Source of the DNA: JADJSS01 sp046329815 | Lineage (GTDB): Bacteria; Bacteroidota; Bacteroidia; Chitinophagales; JADIYW01 | Length of the DNA stretch: 64,000 bases | Assembly: GCA_046329815.1 (NCBI GenBank) | Contig: JAXLTY010000001.1 | Location: 1,798,001-1,862,000 of the forward strand | Direction: 5' to 3' | Part shown: piece after piece, positions 1 through 8,658 of the stretch | How positions within the stretch are numbered: the first letter of the stretch is position 1 | How the letters are laid out: the number at the start of each line of letters is the position of its first letter | Program-made: the position numbers and the translations under genes | Notes under the pieces: generated by a model | The model's input: the letters and a program-made list of their open reading frames with translations, nothing else | Told to the model about the DNA's origin: nothing | Databases searched by the model: none

Positions 1-116
1 CATATGATTATACCTTGACCAAACTGGGCAACTACAACCGTGGTAGCCACGAGGTAATACTGGGATATGATTTTGCATTTGAGAAAAAACGAGTGATCAC
101 ACCACGTTATTTCTAA
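1..116 (+). CDS. PorP/SprF family outer-membrane protein, C-terminal fragment
   Basis: Only the last 37 codons (from base 3) are in the window; the start lies upstream. The visible tail includes the segment GSHEVILGYDF and ends in PRYF. It has the alternating pattern of a final outer-membrane beta strand and matches the usual end of PorP/SprF proteins, which are linked to type IX secretion and surface adhesin export in Bacteroidota. It lies 90 bases before an OmpA-PD40 gene, a common pairing for this family. The family call rests on a short tail plus context. Confidence 0.7.
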   Translation, partial: YDYTLTKLGNYNRGSHEVILGYDFAFEKKRVITPRYF

Positions 117-206
117 GAGCAGAAATAGGAACAAAAAGAGAAAAGCAAGCAGACCCAACAGGGAAAGAAACAAAAAGAGAATAACTAGCACAACGAATAA
201 AAAGTT

Positions 207-2543
207 ATGAATACCAAATCAATATCCTTAAGAGTGAGCCGATTGTTGTTACTGGCAATAGCGTTCATGTTATCATTAAGCCACGTACACGGGCAGGACA
301 TCGAAGGCGGCGGCATCAACGGCACTGCAGTAGGCGGCCTGAGCAAGGCAGACAAGCTGTACCGTGACCTTGCGTATCATGAAGCGATACCGCTTTATGA
401 GGCGTATATCAAGAAGCACGACAGTGCCAGAGCGATGGCACAGCTTGGAGATTGCTACCGTTTAACGTCTCGATACGATAAAGCGGAATATTGGTACAGC
501 AAAGCGGTGGACAAAGGCGGCGTTGATGCCAAATATAAACTGTACCTGGCACAAATGCAGCAGGTGAACGGCAAGTATGAAGAAGCGGCAAAAATGTACG
601 CGAGCTACAAACAGGCAGTACCTGAGGACAGACGCTCATCCAATGAGATGAAAGCCTGCGCGGATTACGGACAATACCTGCTTTCCAGAGATCGTTATAC
701 GGTAAAAGACCTTGACTTCAACAGTGCAGGTTATGATTTTGGAACAGCGCTTTATAATGACGGTATCATCTACTCATCTTCAAGAGACAGCGCAAGAGCA
801 ATCAGCCGCGAACACACATGGACGGGCACGCAGTTCTTCGATATGTTTTATGTAAAAGGCGAGAAGACAAAATTTGGTAAACCGCAACGTTTAAAAGGCG
901 ATGCAGCTACGAAATACCACGAAGCAATCCCTACGTTTACAACAGACTTTAAGAAAGTATATTTTACAAGAAATAACTACATCAACAACAAAACAAAAAC
1001 GAGCTCGGACAAGATCATGAAGCTGAAGATCTACGAATCGGATGTTGACGGTCTGACCTGGAAGAACGACAAAGGCTTTGCGTTTAATAATGATGAGTAC
1101 AGTGTAGGTCATCCTGCTTTATCACCGGATGGCAACACACTTTATTTTGTGAGCGATATGCCAGGCGGCTACGGCGCGACGGATTTATATGTAAGCAAGA
1201 AAGAAGGCGATGCATGGGGCACACCGAAGAACCTTGGACCGGACATCAATACAGAAGGACGTGAGATGTTCCCAAGTGTAGACAAAGACGGAGAATTATA
1301 CTTTGCATCAGACGGTCATGGCGGTTTAGGCGGTCTGGATAACTTCAGAGTGAAGATTAATCCTAAGACAGGCAAGTTCGGAAAGATCAGAAATATCGGT
1401 TCACCGATCAACAGCAGCTACGATGACTTTGCAATGGTGTACGGTAAAGATAAAAGCTATGGTTACTTCACGTCAGACAGACCGGATGGTAAAGGATTGG
1501 ATGATATCTACTCGTTTACAGACGATGGTATCTATCTGGAAGGTATTGTAGTGGATGCAAAAACAGGCGAGCCGATCTGCAACAGTAAAGTAGTGATGAA
1601 CGCAAAACTGACGAGCGCAGAACAAGGCAGAACATCTACGGAATGCGATGGAGAATTTGAGTTTAATGTGATCAAAAATACAGACTACTGCTTTGTAGGC
1701 AGCGCAGACGGTTATACAACAAACAGCGATGTATGTGCAACGACCAAAGGAGTAACATCAGGTGGCAAAGTGTTTGTAAAAATACCATTGACCAAGTCAT
1801 TAGGTTATGCGATGAGCGTACAGGTATTAGGCAAAACACCGCAAGGCGACAAACCATTACCGAATGCGAAGATCTTATTATCATCACAATGTGAAGGTTG
1901 GACAAAAGCGTTTACAACGGATGAGAACGGCAAGATCTGTGAAGTGGTAAGATGCGACTGTGATTATATTATAGTGGCGAATGCGACCGGATATTTACCG
2001 GGCAATAAGACGGTATTGAAAGATGACGGCATGTGTGTAATAGACCGTAAATGTGGTGTGAATCCAAGAGAAGAAACCATCACACTCGATAACCTGCCAT
2101 GCGTTGGTTGCGATACGCCAACAATAGAGCTTAAAGATATTTATTATGACTTTGACAAATGGTTCATCAGAACGGAATCAGAACCGGAGCTGAACAAGTT
2201 ATTGGGCTTCTTACAGGAGAATCCGGAGACGATTGTAGAGATTGGCTCACACACGGATGCACGTGCACCGTTTGACTATAACATCCGGTTATCGCAACGC
2301 AGAGCGCAGAGTGTGGTAGATTGGTTGGTACAGCGAGGCATCAGCCGTTCGAGACTGAAACCGAAAGGATATGGCGAGACACAGCCGAGAAACGGATGTA
2401 CGGATGGAGTACAGTGTTCAGAGTACGAGCATCAGAGAAACCGAAGAACGGAGTTCAGAGTGATAGGCGGCAAGATCGGCGATGTTAAATCACTGGAACG
2501 CTTTGACATGCAGGTTGACCCTTGTAAAGTCTGTCCGTTCTAA
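207..2543 (+). CDS. OmpA family envelope protein with TPR and PD40 repeats (PorE-like)
   Basis: A 778-residue secreted protein with an N-terminal signal peptide ending near HVHGQ. The domain order is TPR-like helices (about 45-130), a PD40/WD40-type beta-propeller (about 190-440, with a repeated SPDGNTLYFVSD-type motif), a carboxypeptidase-regulatory-like fold (about 445-530), a second beta domain, and an OmpA C-terminal peptidoglycan-binding domain (about 645-755, with YYDFDKW, GSHTDARAP and the NIRLSQRRA segment). The same order is known from PorE of the type IX secretion apparatus, where it anchors the complex to peptidoglycan. The upstream PorP/SprF gene supports such a role. Codons are visibly richer in G and C than in neighbouring genes. 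The exact role is inferred. Confidence 0.85.
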   Translation: MNTKSISLRVSRLLLLAIAFMLSLSHVHGQDIEGGGINGTAVGGLSKADKLYRDLAYHEAIPLYEAYIKKHDSARAMAQLGDCYRLTSRYDKAEYWYSKAVDKGGVDAKYKLYLAQMQQVNGKYEEAAKMYASYKQAVPEDRRSSNEMKACADYGQYLLSRDRYTVKDLDFNSAGYDFGTALYNDGIIYSSSRDSARAISREHTWTGTQFFDMFYVKGEKTKFGKPQRLKGDAATKYHEAIPTFTTDFKKVYFTRNNYINNKTKTSSDKIMKLKIYESDVDGLTWKNDKGFAFNNDEYSVGHPALSPDGNTLYFVSDMPGGYGATDLYVSKKEGDAWGTPKNLGPDINTEGREMFPSVDKDGELYFASDGHGGLGGLDNFRVKINPKTGKFGKIRNIGSPINSSYDDFAMVYGKDKSYGYFTSDRPDGKGLDDIYSFTDDGIYLEGIVVDAKTGEPICNSKVVMNAKLTSAEQGRTSTECDGEFEFNVIKNTDYCFVGSADGYTTNSDVCATTKGVTSGGKVFVKIPLTKSLGYAMSVQVLGKTPQGDKPLPNAKILLSSQCEGWTKAFTTDENGKICEVVRCDCDYIIVANATGYLPGNKTVLKDDGMCVIDRKCGVNPREETITLDNLPCVGCDTPTIELKDIYYDFDKWFIRTESEPELNKLLGFLQENPETIVEIGSHTDARAPFDYNIRLSQRRAQSVVDWLVQRGISRSRLKPKGYGETQPRNGCTDGVQCSEYEHQRNRRTEFRVIGGKIGDVKSLERFDMQVDPCKVCPF

Positions 2544-2561
2544 TTGAAACCGAATTATAAC

Positions 2562-2596
2562 ATAAAGAAGCAACTCAAAACGAGTTGCTTCTTTAT
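2562..2596 (+). terminator. Rho-independent-type terminator after the OmpA-PD40 gene
   Basis: A perfect 15-bp stem (2562-2576 with 2582-2596) closes an AAAAC loop, starting 19 bases after the stop codon. The descending arm ends in a T-rich stretch. Confidence 0.85.
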
Positions 2597-2652
2597 TTAA
2601 ATCAACAGTGCGAAAAATATTTTTTCAAAAATTTATGGAATTCGAGCTTCTC

Positions 2653-2677
2653 ATGTATCTCAATAGAAAAGATACAT
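2653..2677 (+). promoter_or_regulatory. Hairpin immediately before the DUF2851 start codon
   Basis: ATGTATCT (2653-2660) and AGATACAT (2670-2677) form an 8-bp stem with a 9-base loop. It ends one base before the ATG at 2679, so in mRNA it would sit over the ribosome-binding region. Any regulatory role is inference. Confidence 0.35.
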
Positions 2678-2678
2678 A

Positions 2679-3935
2679 ATGAAAGAACAGTTATTTCACT
2701 TTATCTGGCAGTATAAATTATACAATACCAAAGATTTGACGACAACTGATGGCAGCCATTTGCAAATACTGGATGTCGGAAAGCATAATAAAGACGGCGG
2801 CCCTGATTTTTTAAATGCGAAAATAAAAATCGATGATGTTGTTCTGATTGGAAATATTGAATTGCACATTCATGCTTCAGATTGGAAACTGCATAGACAT
2901 AGCAATGATAAAAAATATCAGAATGTGATATTGCATGTGGTTTATTTTAATGATGATAAAGAAATAACCAATTTTCCAACGCTTGAGTTAAACGGACGCA
3001 TTTCGTCAATTCTGCTAGATAAATATGAACGTTTGCATATTTCTAAACAGGATTTGATTTGTAAAAGCATGTTGCATGAAATTGATGATTTTACCATTGA
3101 AAGCTGGAAAGAACGATTAATTGTTAATCGCATGGAACGCAAGTCAGACTTAATTTTGGAAGCGTTGAAACAATGTGGTAACGATTGGGAAAATACTTTA
3201 TATCATTTAATGGGAAAATATTTTGGCAGCCATATCAATTTCTATGCGTTCGAATTATTGACAAAAAGTATCGACTACAGAATACTGTTGAAACATAAAG
3301 ATGATATTTTTCAATTGGAGGCCTTGTTGTTTGGTGTCGCCGGATTTTTGAATAAAGATTTTGTAGAAACATATCCGAGAGCATTAAAAAAGGAATTTCA
3401 GTTTTTAAAACATAAATACAATCTGAAAGAAATGCAGGAATACCACTGGCAGTTCTTGCGTATTCGTCCATCTTCATTTCCTACTATTCGAATTGCATTA
3501 TTCGCGCAACTCATACAGAAAATGCCATTGTTTTCTATTGTTATAACTTCAAGAAGCATTGGTGAAGTATTGGACAAAATAGAAGTTTCAGAATACTGGA
3601 AGTCACACTATGTGTTTGATAAGTTAAGCAAGTATAGAAATAAATCGTTAGGTGAAGATTTTAAAGACATGTTACACATTAATGTATTTGCACCTGTTTT
3701 ATTTGCTTATGCAAAGCAATATACAGATATTGAACTGGCAGAAAGTGCGATCAGTAGTTTGCAAAAAAACAAAGCAGAATACAATGTCAAAACAGCGCAT
3801 TTTTCATCAGTAAATCTGCCAATAAAAACAAGTTATGATTCGCAGGCGATGATAGAATTGTACGATAATTATTGTATCCGGAAACGATGCTTAGAATGCA
3901 GGATCGGAAATAAAATATTACGCAAAGCAACTTAA
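2679..3935 (+). CDS. DUF2851 family protein
   Basis: A 418-residue soluble protein with no signal peptide or membrane segment. The N-terminus (FIWQYKLYN, GGPDFLNAKIKID and the block GNIELHIHASDW) is the typical start of the Bacteroidota DUF2851 family, whose function is unknown. The conserved acidic and histidine residues at about 45-75 (PDF, E-L-H-I-H) look like a possible nuclease or metal site, but that is only a guess. A C-terminal cysteine and lysine-rich stretch (RKRCLECRIGNKIL) is present. The start codon directly follows a small hairpin. Confidence 0.85.
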   Translation: MKEQLFHFIWQYKLYNTKDLTTTDGSHLQILDVGKHNKDGGPDFLNAKIKIDDVVLIGNIELHIHASDWKLHRHSNDKKYQNVILHVVYFNDDKEITNFPTLELNGRISSILLDKYERLHISKQDLICKSMLHEIDDFTIESWKERLIVNRMERKSDLILEALKQCGNDWENTLYHLMGKYFGSHINFYAFELLTKSIDYRILLKHKDDIFQLEALLFGVAGFLNKDFVETYPRALKKEFQFLKHKYNLKEMQEYHWQFLRIRPSSFPTIRIALFAQLIQKMPLFSIVITSRSIGEVLDKIEVSEYWKSHYVFDKLSKYRNKSLGEDFKDMLHINVFAPVLFAYAKQYTDIELAESAISSLQKNKAEYNVKTAHFSSVNLPIKTSYDSQAMIELYDNYCIRKRCLECRIGNKILRKAT

Positions 3936-3953
3936 ATATACTGACTAAAAGTA

Positions 3954-3984
3954 TTGCATTTTTCTGATTTCATCTTTACCTTTA
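3954..3984 (+). promoter_or_regulatory. Bacteroidota-type promoter of the PspC-recX pair
   Basis: TTG at 3954-3956, a 20-base spacer and TACCTTTA at 3977-3984 fit the TTG-N19/20-TAnnTTTG consensus with one change. The box ends four bases before the ATG at 3989, so transcription would begin at or next to the start codon. Confidence 0.6.
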
Positions 3985-3988
3985 AATC

Positions 3989-4237
3989 ATGTTAGAAAAA
4001 CCATTCGGCTTATTTCAAACTAAAAGCGCACGCGATGTCATCGAACGCAGTGTATATGGCGTATGTTCTTATTTAGGCAGAAAATTATCGATGCCGACTA
4101 AAAAGATACGCTTGTTTTTTATCTACACTTCTTTCATCGCGTTGGGTTCGCCAATCATTATTTACCTGATACTTACATTCGTATTGAATCTGCGTTACAT
4201 GATCAATAACAAACGCAATCCGGTTTGGGACATTTAG
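3989..4237 (+). CDS. PspC domain protein
   Basis: An 82-residue protein made almost entirely of one PspC domain: a conserved N-terminal turn (VYGVCSYLGRKL), then one or two hydrophobic segments (about 44-72) that place it in the inner membrane. In enterobacteria PspC is a membrane partner in the phage-shock envelope-stress response. In Bacteroidota single-domain copies like this are common and mostly uncharacterised. The gene overlaps the following recX reading frame by 13 bases if the first ATG of recX is used, so the two are probably cotranscribed. Confidence 0.85.
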   Translation: MLEKPFGLFQTKSARDVIERSVYGVCSYLGRKLSMPTKKIRLFFIYTSFIALGSPIIIYLILTFVLNLRYMINNKRNPVWDI

Positions 4238-4722
4238 CTGTGAAAAAGCAAACAGAACATATTGAACTTTCTCAGGAACAGATCATCCAAAAATTAGAAT
4301 CGTTTTGTTCATATCGCGAGCGATGTGTTGCCGAAGTCAACCAGAAATTATACCAGTTGAAAGCCGATGCGAATGATTACGATTTTTACATCAATTATTT
4401 AAAAGAAAATAATTTTCTGAACGAAACACGTTTTGCAAATTCGTTCGCACGTGGAAAAAATTCCATCAAAAAATGGGGCCGCAAAAAAATATTGATGGAA
4501 TTAAAATCAAAAAAGATCAGCGATTCAACCATACGGCAATCTTTAGAACAAATCGATGAAGGCATGTATTTAATAAAATTGCAGGATATACTGGAAAAGA
4601 AAAATCGAACAACAAAAGAAACGGATGCTTATAAACGCAAGCAAAAACTGATTCAATTTGCGTTACAAAAAGGATATGAAACAGAAATTATTTTCGAAGC
4701 GTTGAAAAGCATATCAATCTAG
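4225..4722 (+). CDS. recX: Regulatory protein RecX
   Basis: A 165-residue RecX family protein. It has the three-helix repeats typical of the family: CSYRERCVAEVNQKL near residue 32, then LKENNFLNETRFANSFARGK, then KKWGRKKILMELKSKKI. RecX binds RecA filaments and limits or tunes their activity in recombination and the SOS response. recA is not in this window. Two starts are possible: ATG at 4225, overlapping pspC by 13 bases, or GTG at 4240, just after the pspC stop. The domain begins well after both. Confidence 0.88.
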   Translation: MGHLAVKKQTEHIELSQEQIIQKLESFCSYRERCVAEVNQKLYQLKADANDYDFYINYLKENNFLNETRFANSFARGKNSIKKWGRKKILMELKSKKISDSTIRQSLEQIDEGMYLIKLQDILEKKNRTTKETDAYKRKQKLIQFALQKGYETEIIFEALKSISI

Positions 4723-4727
4723 TTGTT

Positions 4728-4735
4728 TACTTTTA
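4728..4735 (+). promoter_or_regulatory. Promoter -7 box of the RidA gene
   Basis: TACTTTTA matches TAnnTTTG with G changed to A and ends four bases before the ATG at 4740. No TTG is seen at the ideal distance. Confidence 0.4.
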
Positions 4736-4739
4736 TAAA

Positions 4740-5123
4740 ATGAAAAGACAAACATATACGGAAGGTTCGCCTTGGGAACCTATTGTTGGTTACGCACGCG
4801 CAGTAAAGATCGGCAACATCATAGAAATATCAGGAACAACAGCAACGGTGAACGGCGAAGTAGTTGGCAAAAACGATGTGTATGAACAAACCAAATGCAT
4901 CTTACAGAAGTTTGAGAAAGTGTTGGCAACATTCGGCGCGTCAATGAAGGATGTGGTTCGTACACGTATCTTCTGTACCGATATTTCTCAATGGGAAAAA
5001 ATAGGAAAAGCGCATGGCGAATTTTTTGGTGAAATTAAACCAACCACAGGTATGTACCAGATTTCAAAACTGATTAGTGATGATTTATTGGTAGAAATTG
5101 AAGCGACAGCTATTGTGCAATAA
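4740..5123 (+). CDS. RidA family protein
   Basis: A 127-residue member of the RidA/YjgF/YER057c superfamily. Visible features are an N-terminal GSPWEPIVGYARAVKIG segment, ISGTTA, the VRTRIFCTDISQW segment with the arginine that binds the carboxylate of the imine substrate, and a final LVEIEATAIV strand. Canonical RidA hydrolyses reactive enamines and imines made by PLP enzymes. This sequence differs from canonical RidA around the C-terminal substrate loop, so it may belong to a related Rid subfamily. Function beyond the fold is inferred. Confidence 0.85.
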   Translation: MKRQTYTEGSPWEPIVGYARAVKIGNIIEISGTTATVNGEVVGKNDVYEQTKCILQKFEKVLATFGASMKDVVRTRIFCTDISQWEKIGKAHGEFFGEIKPTTGMYQISKLISDDLLVEIEATAIVQ

Positions 5124-5171
5124 CAAAAATCTTAAACAATTCTTAAATAGAAGGTTTAGTTAGCGGATTGT

Positions 5172-5202
5172 TTGATTTTATTAGAACTATTTTTTACTTT
5201 TA
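5172..5202 (+). promoter_or_regulatory. Promoter of the small lipoprotein gene
   Basis: TTG at 5172-5174, a 20-base spacer and TACTTTTA at 5195-5202 form a near-consensus Bacteroidota promoter. The box ends four bases before the ATG at 5207. Confidence 0.55.
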
Positions 5203-5206
5203 GAGT

Positions 5207-5425
5207 ATGAGACAGAAATTTTTACCTATTTATTTGTTTGTTATTATCAGTGCCGGAATGGTTTCTTGTAAAGACAGAGGCATTGGCTGCGAACAAGACA
5301 AATACAATGATTGGAAAAAGATTGAAGCGATGAGAAAGCAACAAACAAAAAGTCCGCACGATCCTTCAAAAGGAAGTAAAAAAAAGGTGAAAGCCAAAGT
5401 ATATGGCAACGGTGTTGTGCCATAA
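5207..5425 (+). CDS. Small putative lipoprotein
   Basis: A 72-residue protein with a lipoprotein signal: hydrophobic LPIYLFVIISAGMVSC with the predicted lipidated cysteine at residue 21. A short polar, lysine-rich tail follows with a second cysteine at residue 28 and no recognisable domain. A promoter ends four bases before its start, and the transporter gene begins 27 bases after its stop, so the two may be transcribed together. The function is unknown. Confidence 0.6.
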   Translation: MRQKFLPIYLFVIISAGMVSCKDRGIGCEQDKYNDWKKIEAMRKQQTKSPHDPSKGSKKKVKAKVYGNGVVP

Positions 5426-5452
5426 CAGCAGCAGTTTTCTTTATTACAATAC

Positions 5453-6904
5453 ATGTTTAAAAAATACCGGCAGCAAGTTTTTATTTTAATTGGAGTAGTG
5501 CTTGCTGCTTTGCTTTTTGTATTCAATCCGTTGCAGGTAGATGTAAAAGCAGCCAAAGTGTTTTCTATCGCTTTTCTCGTTATTTTCCTGTGGATCACAG
5601 AAGCATTGCCGATGGCGGTAACTGCTATGCTGCCGCTGATCTTGTTTCCGATAACAGATGTGATGTCTGCAAAAGAAACCGCAAAATCCTATGGCGATAC
5701 CATTATCTTTTTATTTATGGGCGGCTTCTTTCTCGGTTTGGCAATAGAAAAGTGGAACCTGCATAAACGCATTGCTTTAAATATTGTACGACTTTCAGGA
5801 ACCAACGGTAACAGCATTATCTTAGGTTTTATTATGGCAACAGGCGGCATCAGTATGTGGTTGAGCAACACGGCAACTACTATGATGTTATTTCCAATCG
5901 CTTCATCTGTTATTTTAGTAATGAAAGAAAATAACACCAAAGGCAATCAGCACAACTTTGCTATTGCATTGATGCTGGTGATTGCATACGCGTCTAATTT
6001 AGGCGGCATCGCTACAATTATCGGCACGCCACCTAATGTGGCTTATGTTGGTTTTATAAAAGATAAGTTGCATCATTCTATTAATTTTTTCGACTGGATA
6101 AAGTTATGTATGCCTTTGTCTGTGTTGTTATTATTGATGTTATACCTGGTTGTAACAAAGTTTTTATATCCGAACGAAATGGAAAAGAGCGAAGCAACGG
6201 CGAATTATATTCAACAGGAATTAAAAACATTAGGTAAGATCTCGAAAACGGAAAAGCGTGTATTGTTCATATTCTCTTTCACTGCTTTTTTATGGATAAC
6301 GCAAGGCATCATCAATAAATTATTTGCCATAAAATTAGATGATGCAATCATTGCAATCATTGGTGCAACGTTATTGTTTGCCACACCATCCGGAACAACG
6401 CACGAAGACAATACATCAATACCTATTTTAGTTTGGAAAGATACGCAGAAAATGGCCTGGGGAATTTTGATCTTGTTTGGCGGCGGTTTGGCGTTGGCAA
6501 AAGGATTAGAAGAAGCAGGTTTAATTCAATTGCTTGGAAATATACTCGCAGACATTGCACCTGAAAATTTGTTTCTGTTGATACTGCTAATTACCACGTT
6601 TTCTGTCTTCATCAGCGAAGTAATGAGTAATGTCGCACAGGTTATTATTTTCTCACCGGTAGTTACAGCGCTCGCAATTTCGCTACACATAAATCCATTG
6701 TATCTCGGTATTCCAATGTGTTTAGGTGCCAGTTGTGCAGGCATGTTGCCGATGGGAACACCGCCTAATGCGATTGCATTTTCGAGCGGACAAATTGCGC
6801 TGAAAGATATGTTGAAAACAGGATTTATAATGAACATCATCAGTATATTATTCATCAGTGTAGCTTGTTATTTTTTATTGCCGCTGCTAATGGAATTGAT
6901 GTAA
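5453..6904 (+). CDS. DASS family sodium/anion symporter (SLC13-type)
   Basis: A 483-residue inner-membrane transporter with about 11-12 hydrophobic segments. It shows the paired signature of the divalent anion:Na+ symporter family: SNTATTMMLFP with GTPPNVAYVGF in the first half, and SEVMSNVAQ with PMGTPPNAIAFSSG in the second. These SNT and GTPPN motifs line the sodium and dicarboxylate sites in VcINDY-type proteins. Substrates are likely C4-dicarboxylates, sulfate or another divalent anion; the sequence alone does not decide. The gene ends exactly where the convergent DUF6265 gene ends. Confidence 0.92.
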   Translation: MFKKYRQQVFILIGVVLAALLFVFNPLQVDVKAAKVFSIAFLVIFLWITEALPMAVTAMLPLILFPITDVMSAKETAKSYGDTIIFLFMGGFFLGLAIEKWNLHKRIALNIVRLSGTNGNSIILGFIMATGGISMWLSNTATTMMLFPIASSVILVMKENNTKGNQHNFAIALMLVIAYASNLGGIATIIGTPPNVAYVGFIKDKLHHSINFFDWIKLCMPLSVLLLLMLYLVVTKFLYPNEMEKSEATANYIQQELKTLGKISKTEKRVLFIFSFTAFLWITQGIINKLFAIKLDDAIIAIIGATLLFATPSGTTHEDNTSIPILVWKDTQKMAWGILILFGGGLALAKGLEEAGLIQLLGNILADIAPENLFLLILLITTFSVFISEVMSNVAQVIIFSPVVTALAISLHINPLYLGIPMCLGASCAGMLPMGTPPNAIAFSSGQIALKDMLKTGFIMNIISILFISVACYFLLPLLMELM

Positions 6905-7405
6905 TTATAATTTCGATCTGTAAAAGACAAATTCTTCTGTCCATTCTTTTTCATTGTTGTGCATACGAAGTTTAACTACTAATTTATTTTTTATGCGTTG
7001 ATAGGTCATGCCGTTAAAATAGGCAGTTTGGTTTTCTGCTTTTATTAATTTAAATATTGTCCAATCGTCTTTGTTTTCCCAAGGTGATAAATCAGCGCTA
7101 AAGTGTTTGAGTTTTACAGCAAGTGTGCCATCGTTCTCCTGGATGATATGCATGTATTCTGTAAATTGTAATTTTCCTTTTTCATAAAAACGAAAAATTC
7201 CTTGCATGCTGCTATCACCGGAAGGCATCCATAGTTCATCGCAATTGCCGCCTAAACCTGTGCCTTTCCAATTACCTGCAAGCCACGATAATTTTGTCAG
7301 TGCTGTTTTTTGCTGCGTCAAACCATCTTTAAGTTGCAATATTTCCTGTGCTTGTAAAATGTTGCAGAAAGCAAGCCATAAAAGAAGAGCGATTAATTTA
7401 TTCAT
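6905..7405 (-). CDS. DUF6265 family secreted protein
   Basis: A 166-residue protein with a signal peptide (cleavage near LQAQ) and the DUF6265 core: LSWLAGNWKGTG, then EDLW-type residues in NCDELWMPSG, SMQGIFRFYEKGKLQFTEYM, and a closing beta-rich region. The fold is likely lipocalin or FABP-like and periplasmic. No biochemical role is established for the family. It abuts the convergent transporter gene with no spacer. Confidence 0.8.
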   Translation of the reverse strand: MNKLIALLLWLAFCNILQAQEILQLKDGLTQQKTALTKLSWLAGNWKGTGLGGNCDELWMPSGDSSMQGIFRFYEKGKLQFTEYMHIIQENDGTLAVKLKHFSADLSPWENKDDWTIFKLIKAENQTAYFNGMTYQRIKNKLVVKLRMHNNEKEWTEEFVFYRSKL

Positions 7406-7445
7406 AGATTAAATTTAAACAGTTTTTCATACATCAAACAATAGG

Positions 7446-7832
7446 TTATTTGTACTGCATATTAAAGAATGGAACGTTGTATTTTGGATGCTCACCTAAT
7501 TCAATCGTGCCCCATGCAAAATCGGTTTGTGTGCCGGTCAGATTTGCCAGCCAGGTTTCATAACTTTCTTCAAAACCTGCATCGCAGGTGAAACCGAAAC
7601 TAATGCTTTTAAGTTTTTTCATGTCGAAATGAATATCGAAATGGAACAATTTATTTTCTGCTTTGAATCGTGAAATGATGATATACTGAAACAGGTTATA
7701 GCGGTCTTCGTGCACATATTCAAAGGTATGCTGTTTCAATAATTCCACCAGCTCATCGTAATTAGCATTTGGCTGAATTGTCAGCGTGGAAGACAACTGA
7801 ATATGACCGTTTGCTGTATTTATGAATGCCAT
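7446..7832 (-). CDS. Hypothetical protein
   Basis: A 128-residue soluble protein that I do not recognise. It has no signal peptide. It ends in an aromatic, beta-rich segment (WGTIELGEHPKYNVPFFN). It starts 10 bases after the stop of the upstream acetyltransferase gene, so the two are probably cotranscribed. Its size and small alpha/beta character resemble immunity-type proteins, but nothing nearby supports that reading. Confidence 0.6.
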   Translation of the reverse strand: MAFINTANGHIQLSSTLTIQPNANYDELVELLKQHTFEYVHEDRYNLFQYIIISRFKAENKLFHFDIHFDMKKLKSISFGFTCDAGFEESYETWLANLTGTQTDFAWGTIELGEHPKYNVPFFNMQYK

Positions 7833-7842
7833 CCTTAGAAAG

Positions 7843-8292
7843 TTAAACAGATTTTTTCATACAAACACTATTCTCCATGTTTTCGTATTGTCCGTAATTA
7901 GGTATCACGGTGTAGCCGGATTTCTGATAAAACTTTACCGCTTCAATTTGTCGTTTTCCGGTTTCTAAAACGGTATAATGATAACCTGATTCGGCAGCCC
8001 ATATTTCCAGTTCGTTTAAAACAGCAGCAGCGACACCTTTGCCTCGAAACTCAGGCAATACAAACATGCGCTTTACTTCTACACTTTCGTCGTCGTAATG
8101 TTTAAACGCGCCGCAACCGACAGCAATTTCGTCGTGATAAACAATTACTACATGCTGAAGCATATCAATTTTATTATACTGCGCATAAAAAGAGTGTTCT
8201 TCGCCGTCAATTATGGCAAGATAAGCATCTAATTGCCTTACTAGCGATTGGAAATCTTTATCATTTGAATTGGTCCTTTTGATACTGCGCAT
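7843..8292 (-). CDS. GNAT family N-acetyltransferase
   Basis: A 149-residue protein beginning MRSIKRTNS. It has the GNAT fold: strand VKRMFVLPEFRGKGVAAAVLNELE carries the acetyl-CoA pyrophosphate-binding R/Q-x-x-G-x-G/A loop (RGKGVA, near residue 95), followed by AESGYHYTVLETGKRQIEAVKFYQKSGY. The substrate is unknown; the family acetylates amino groups of small molecules or proteins. The ATG at 8292 is preferred over an upstream TTG at 8334, because the extra residues match no family member and run towards the repeat array. Confidence 0.88.
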   Translation of the reverse strand: MRSIKRTNSNDKDFQSLVRQLDAYLAIIDGEEHSFYAQYNKIDMLQHVVIVYHDEIAVGCGAFKHYDDESVEVKRMFVLPEFRGKGVAAAVLNELEIWAAESGYHYTVLETGKRQIEAVKFYQKSGYTVIPNYGQYENMENSVCMKKSV

Positions 8293-8351
8293 GCTTAAAA
8301 TTAACAATAGATTTGAATATTTTATAAAGAACAAAATCCCTGTAAAATCTA

Positions 8352-8487
8352 TAAAACTTTATGAGCTTGACATAAAATTTTATGCTGAAGACATAAAATT
8401 TTATCAAAAGAACTTAAAATTTTAAGTGTATGACATAAAATTTTACAGACAAGAGATGATTTTTTAAGTAATAGACATAAAATTTTA
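8352..8487. repeat. Array of seven palindromic 10-mers in 21-bp register
   Basis: The self-complementary core TAAAATTTTA starts at 8373, 8394, 8415, 8436 and 8478. Related cores lie at 8352 (TAAAACTTTA) and 8457 (TGATTTTTTA, degenerate). Starts are spaced exactly 21 bases apart, two helical turns, so all sites face the same side of the DNA. Four of the units share the leading GACA. The spacing is too short for CRISPR spacers. Confidence 0.85.
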
Positions 8488-8658
8488 TCATTTTTTGTTA
8501 AAAGTGGGAATTTTATACTTTATTTGATACTAAAGTGGGAAAATGAAGAATTTGAAAAATGAAGCATTTTGCAGGCATGTGTGTATTATAGTTGAATCAA
8601 TATAAAACGTCATAAATTGGAATAAATAAAAAGTTCATTTGGTGTATATCCATGTACC

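Noticed and set aside
8291..8425. 44-codon plus-strand ORF with DIKFYxx heptads
   Set aside because: The coding pattern is produced by the 21-bp DNA repeat, stops fall inside later units, and it starts inside the divergent acetyltransferase start.
8352..8487. Possible CRISPR array
   Set aside because: The repeated core is only 10-15 bases and the interval about 6-11 bases; there is no repeat-spacer pattern and no cas gene.
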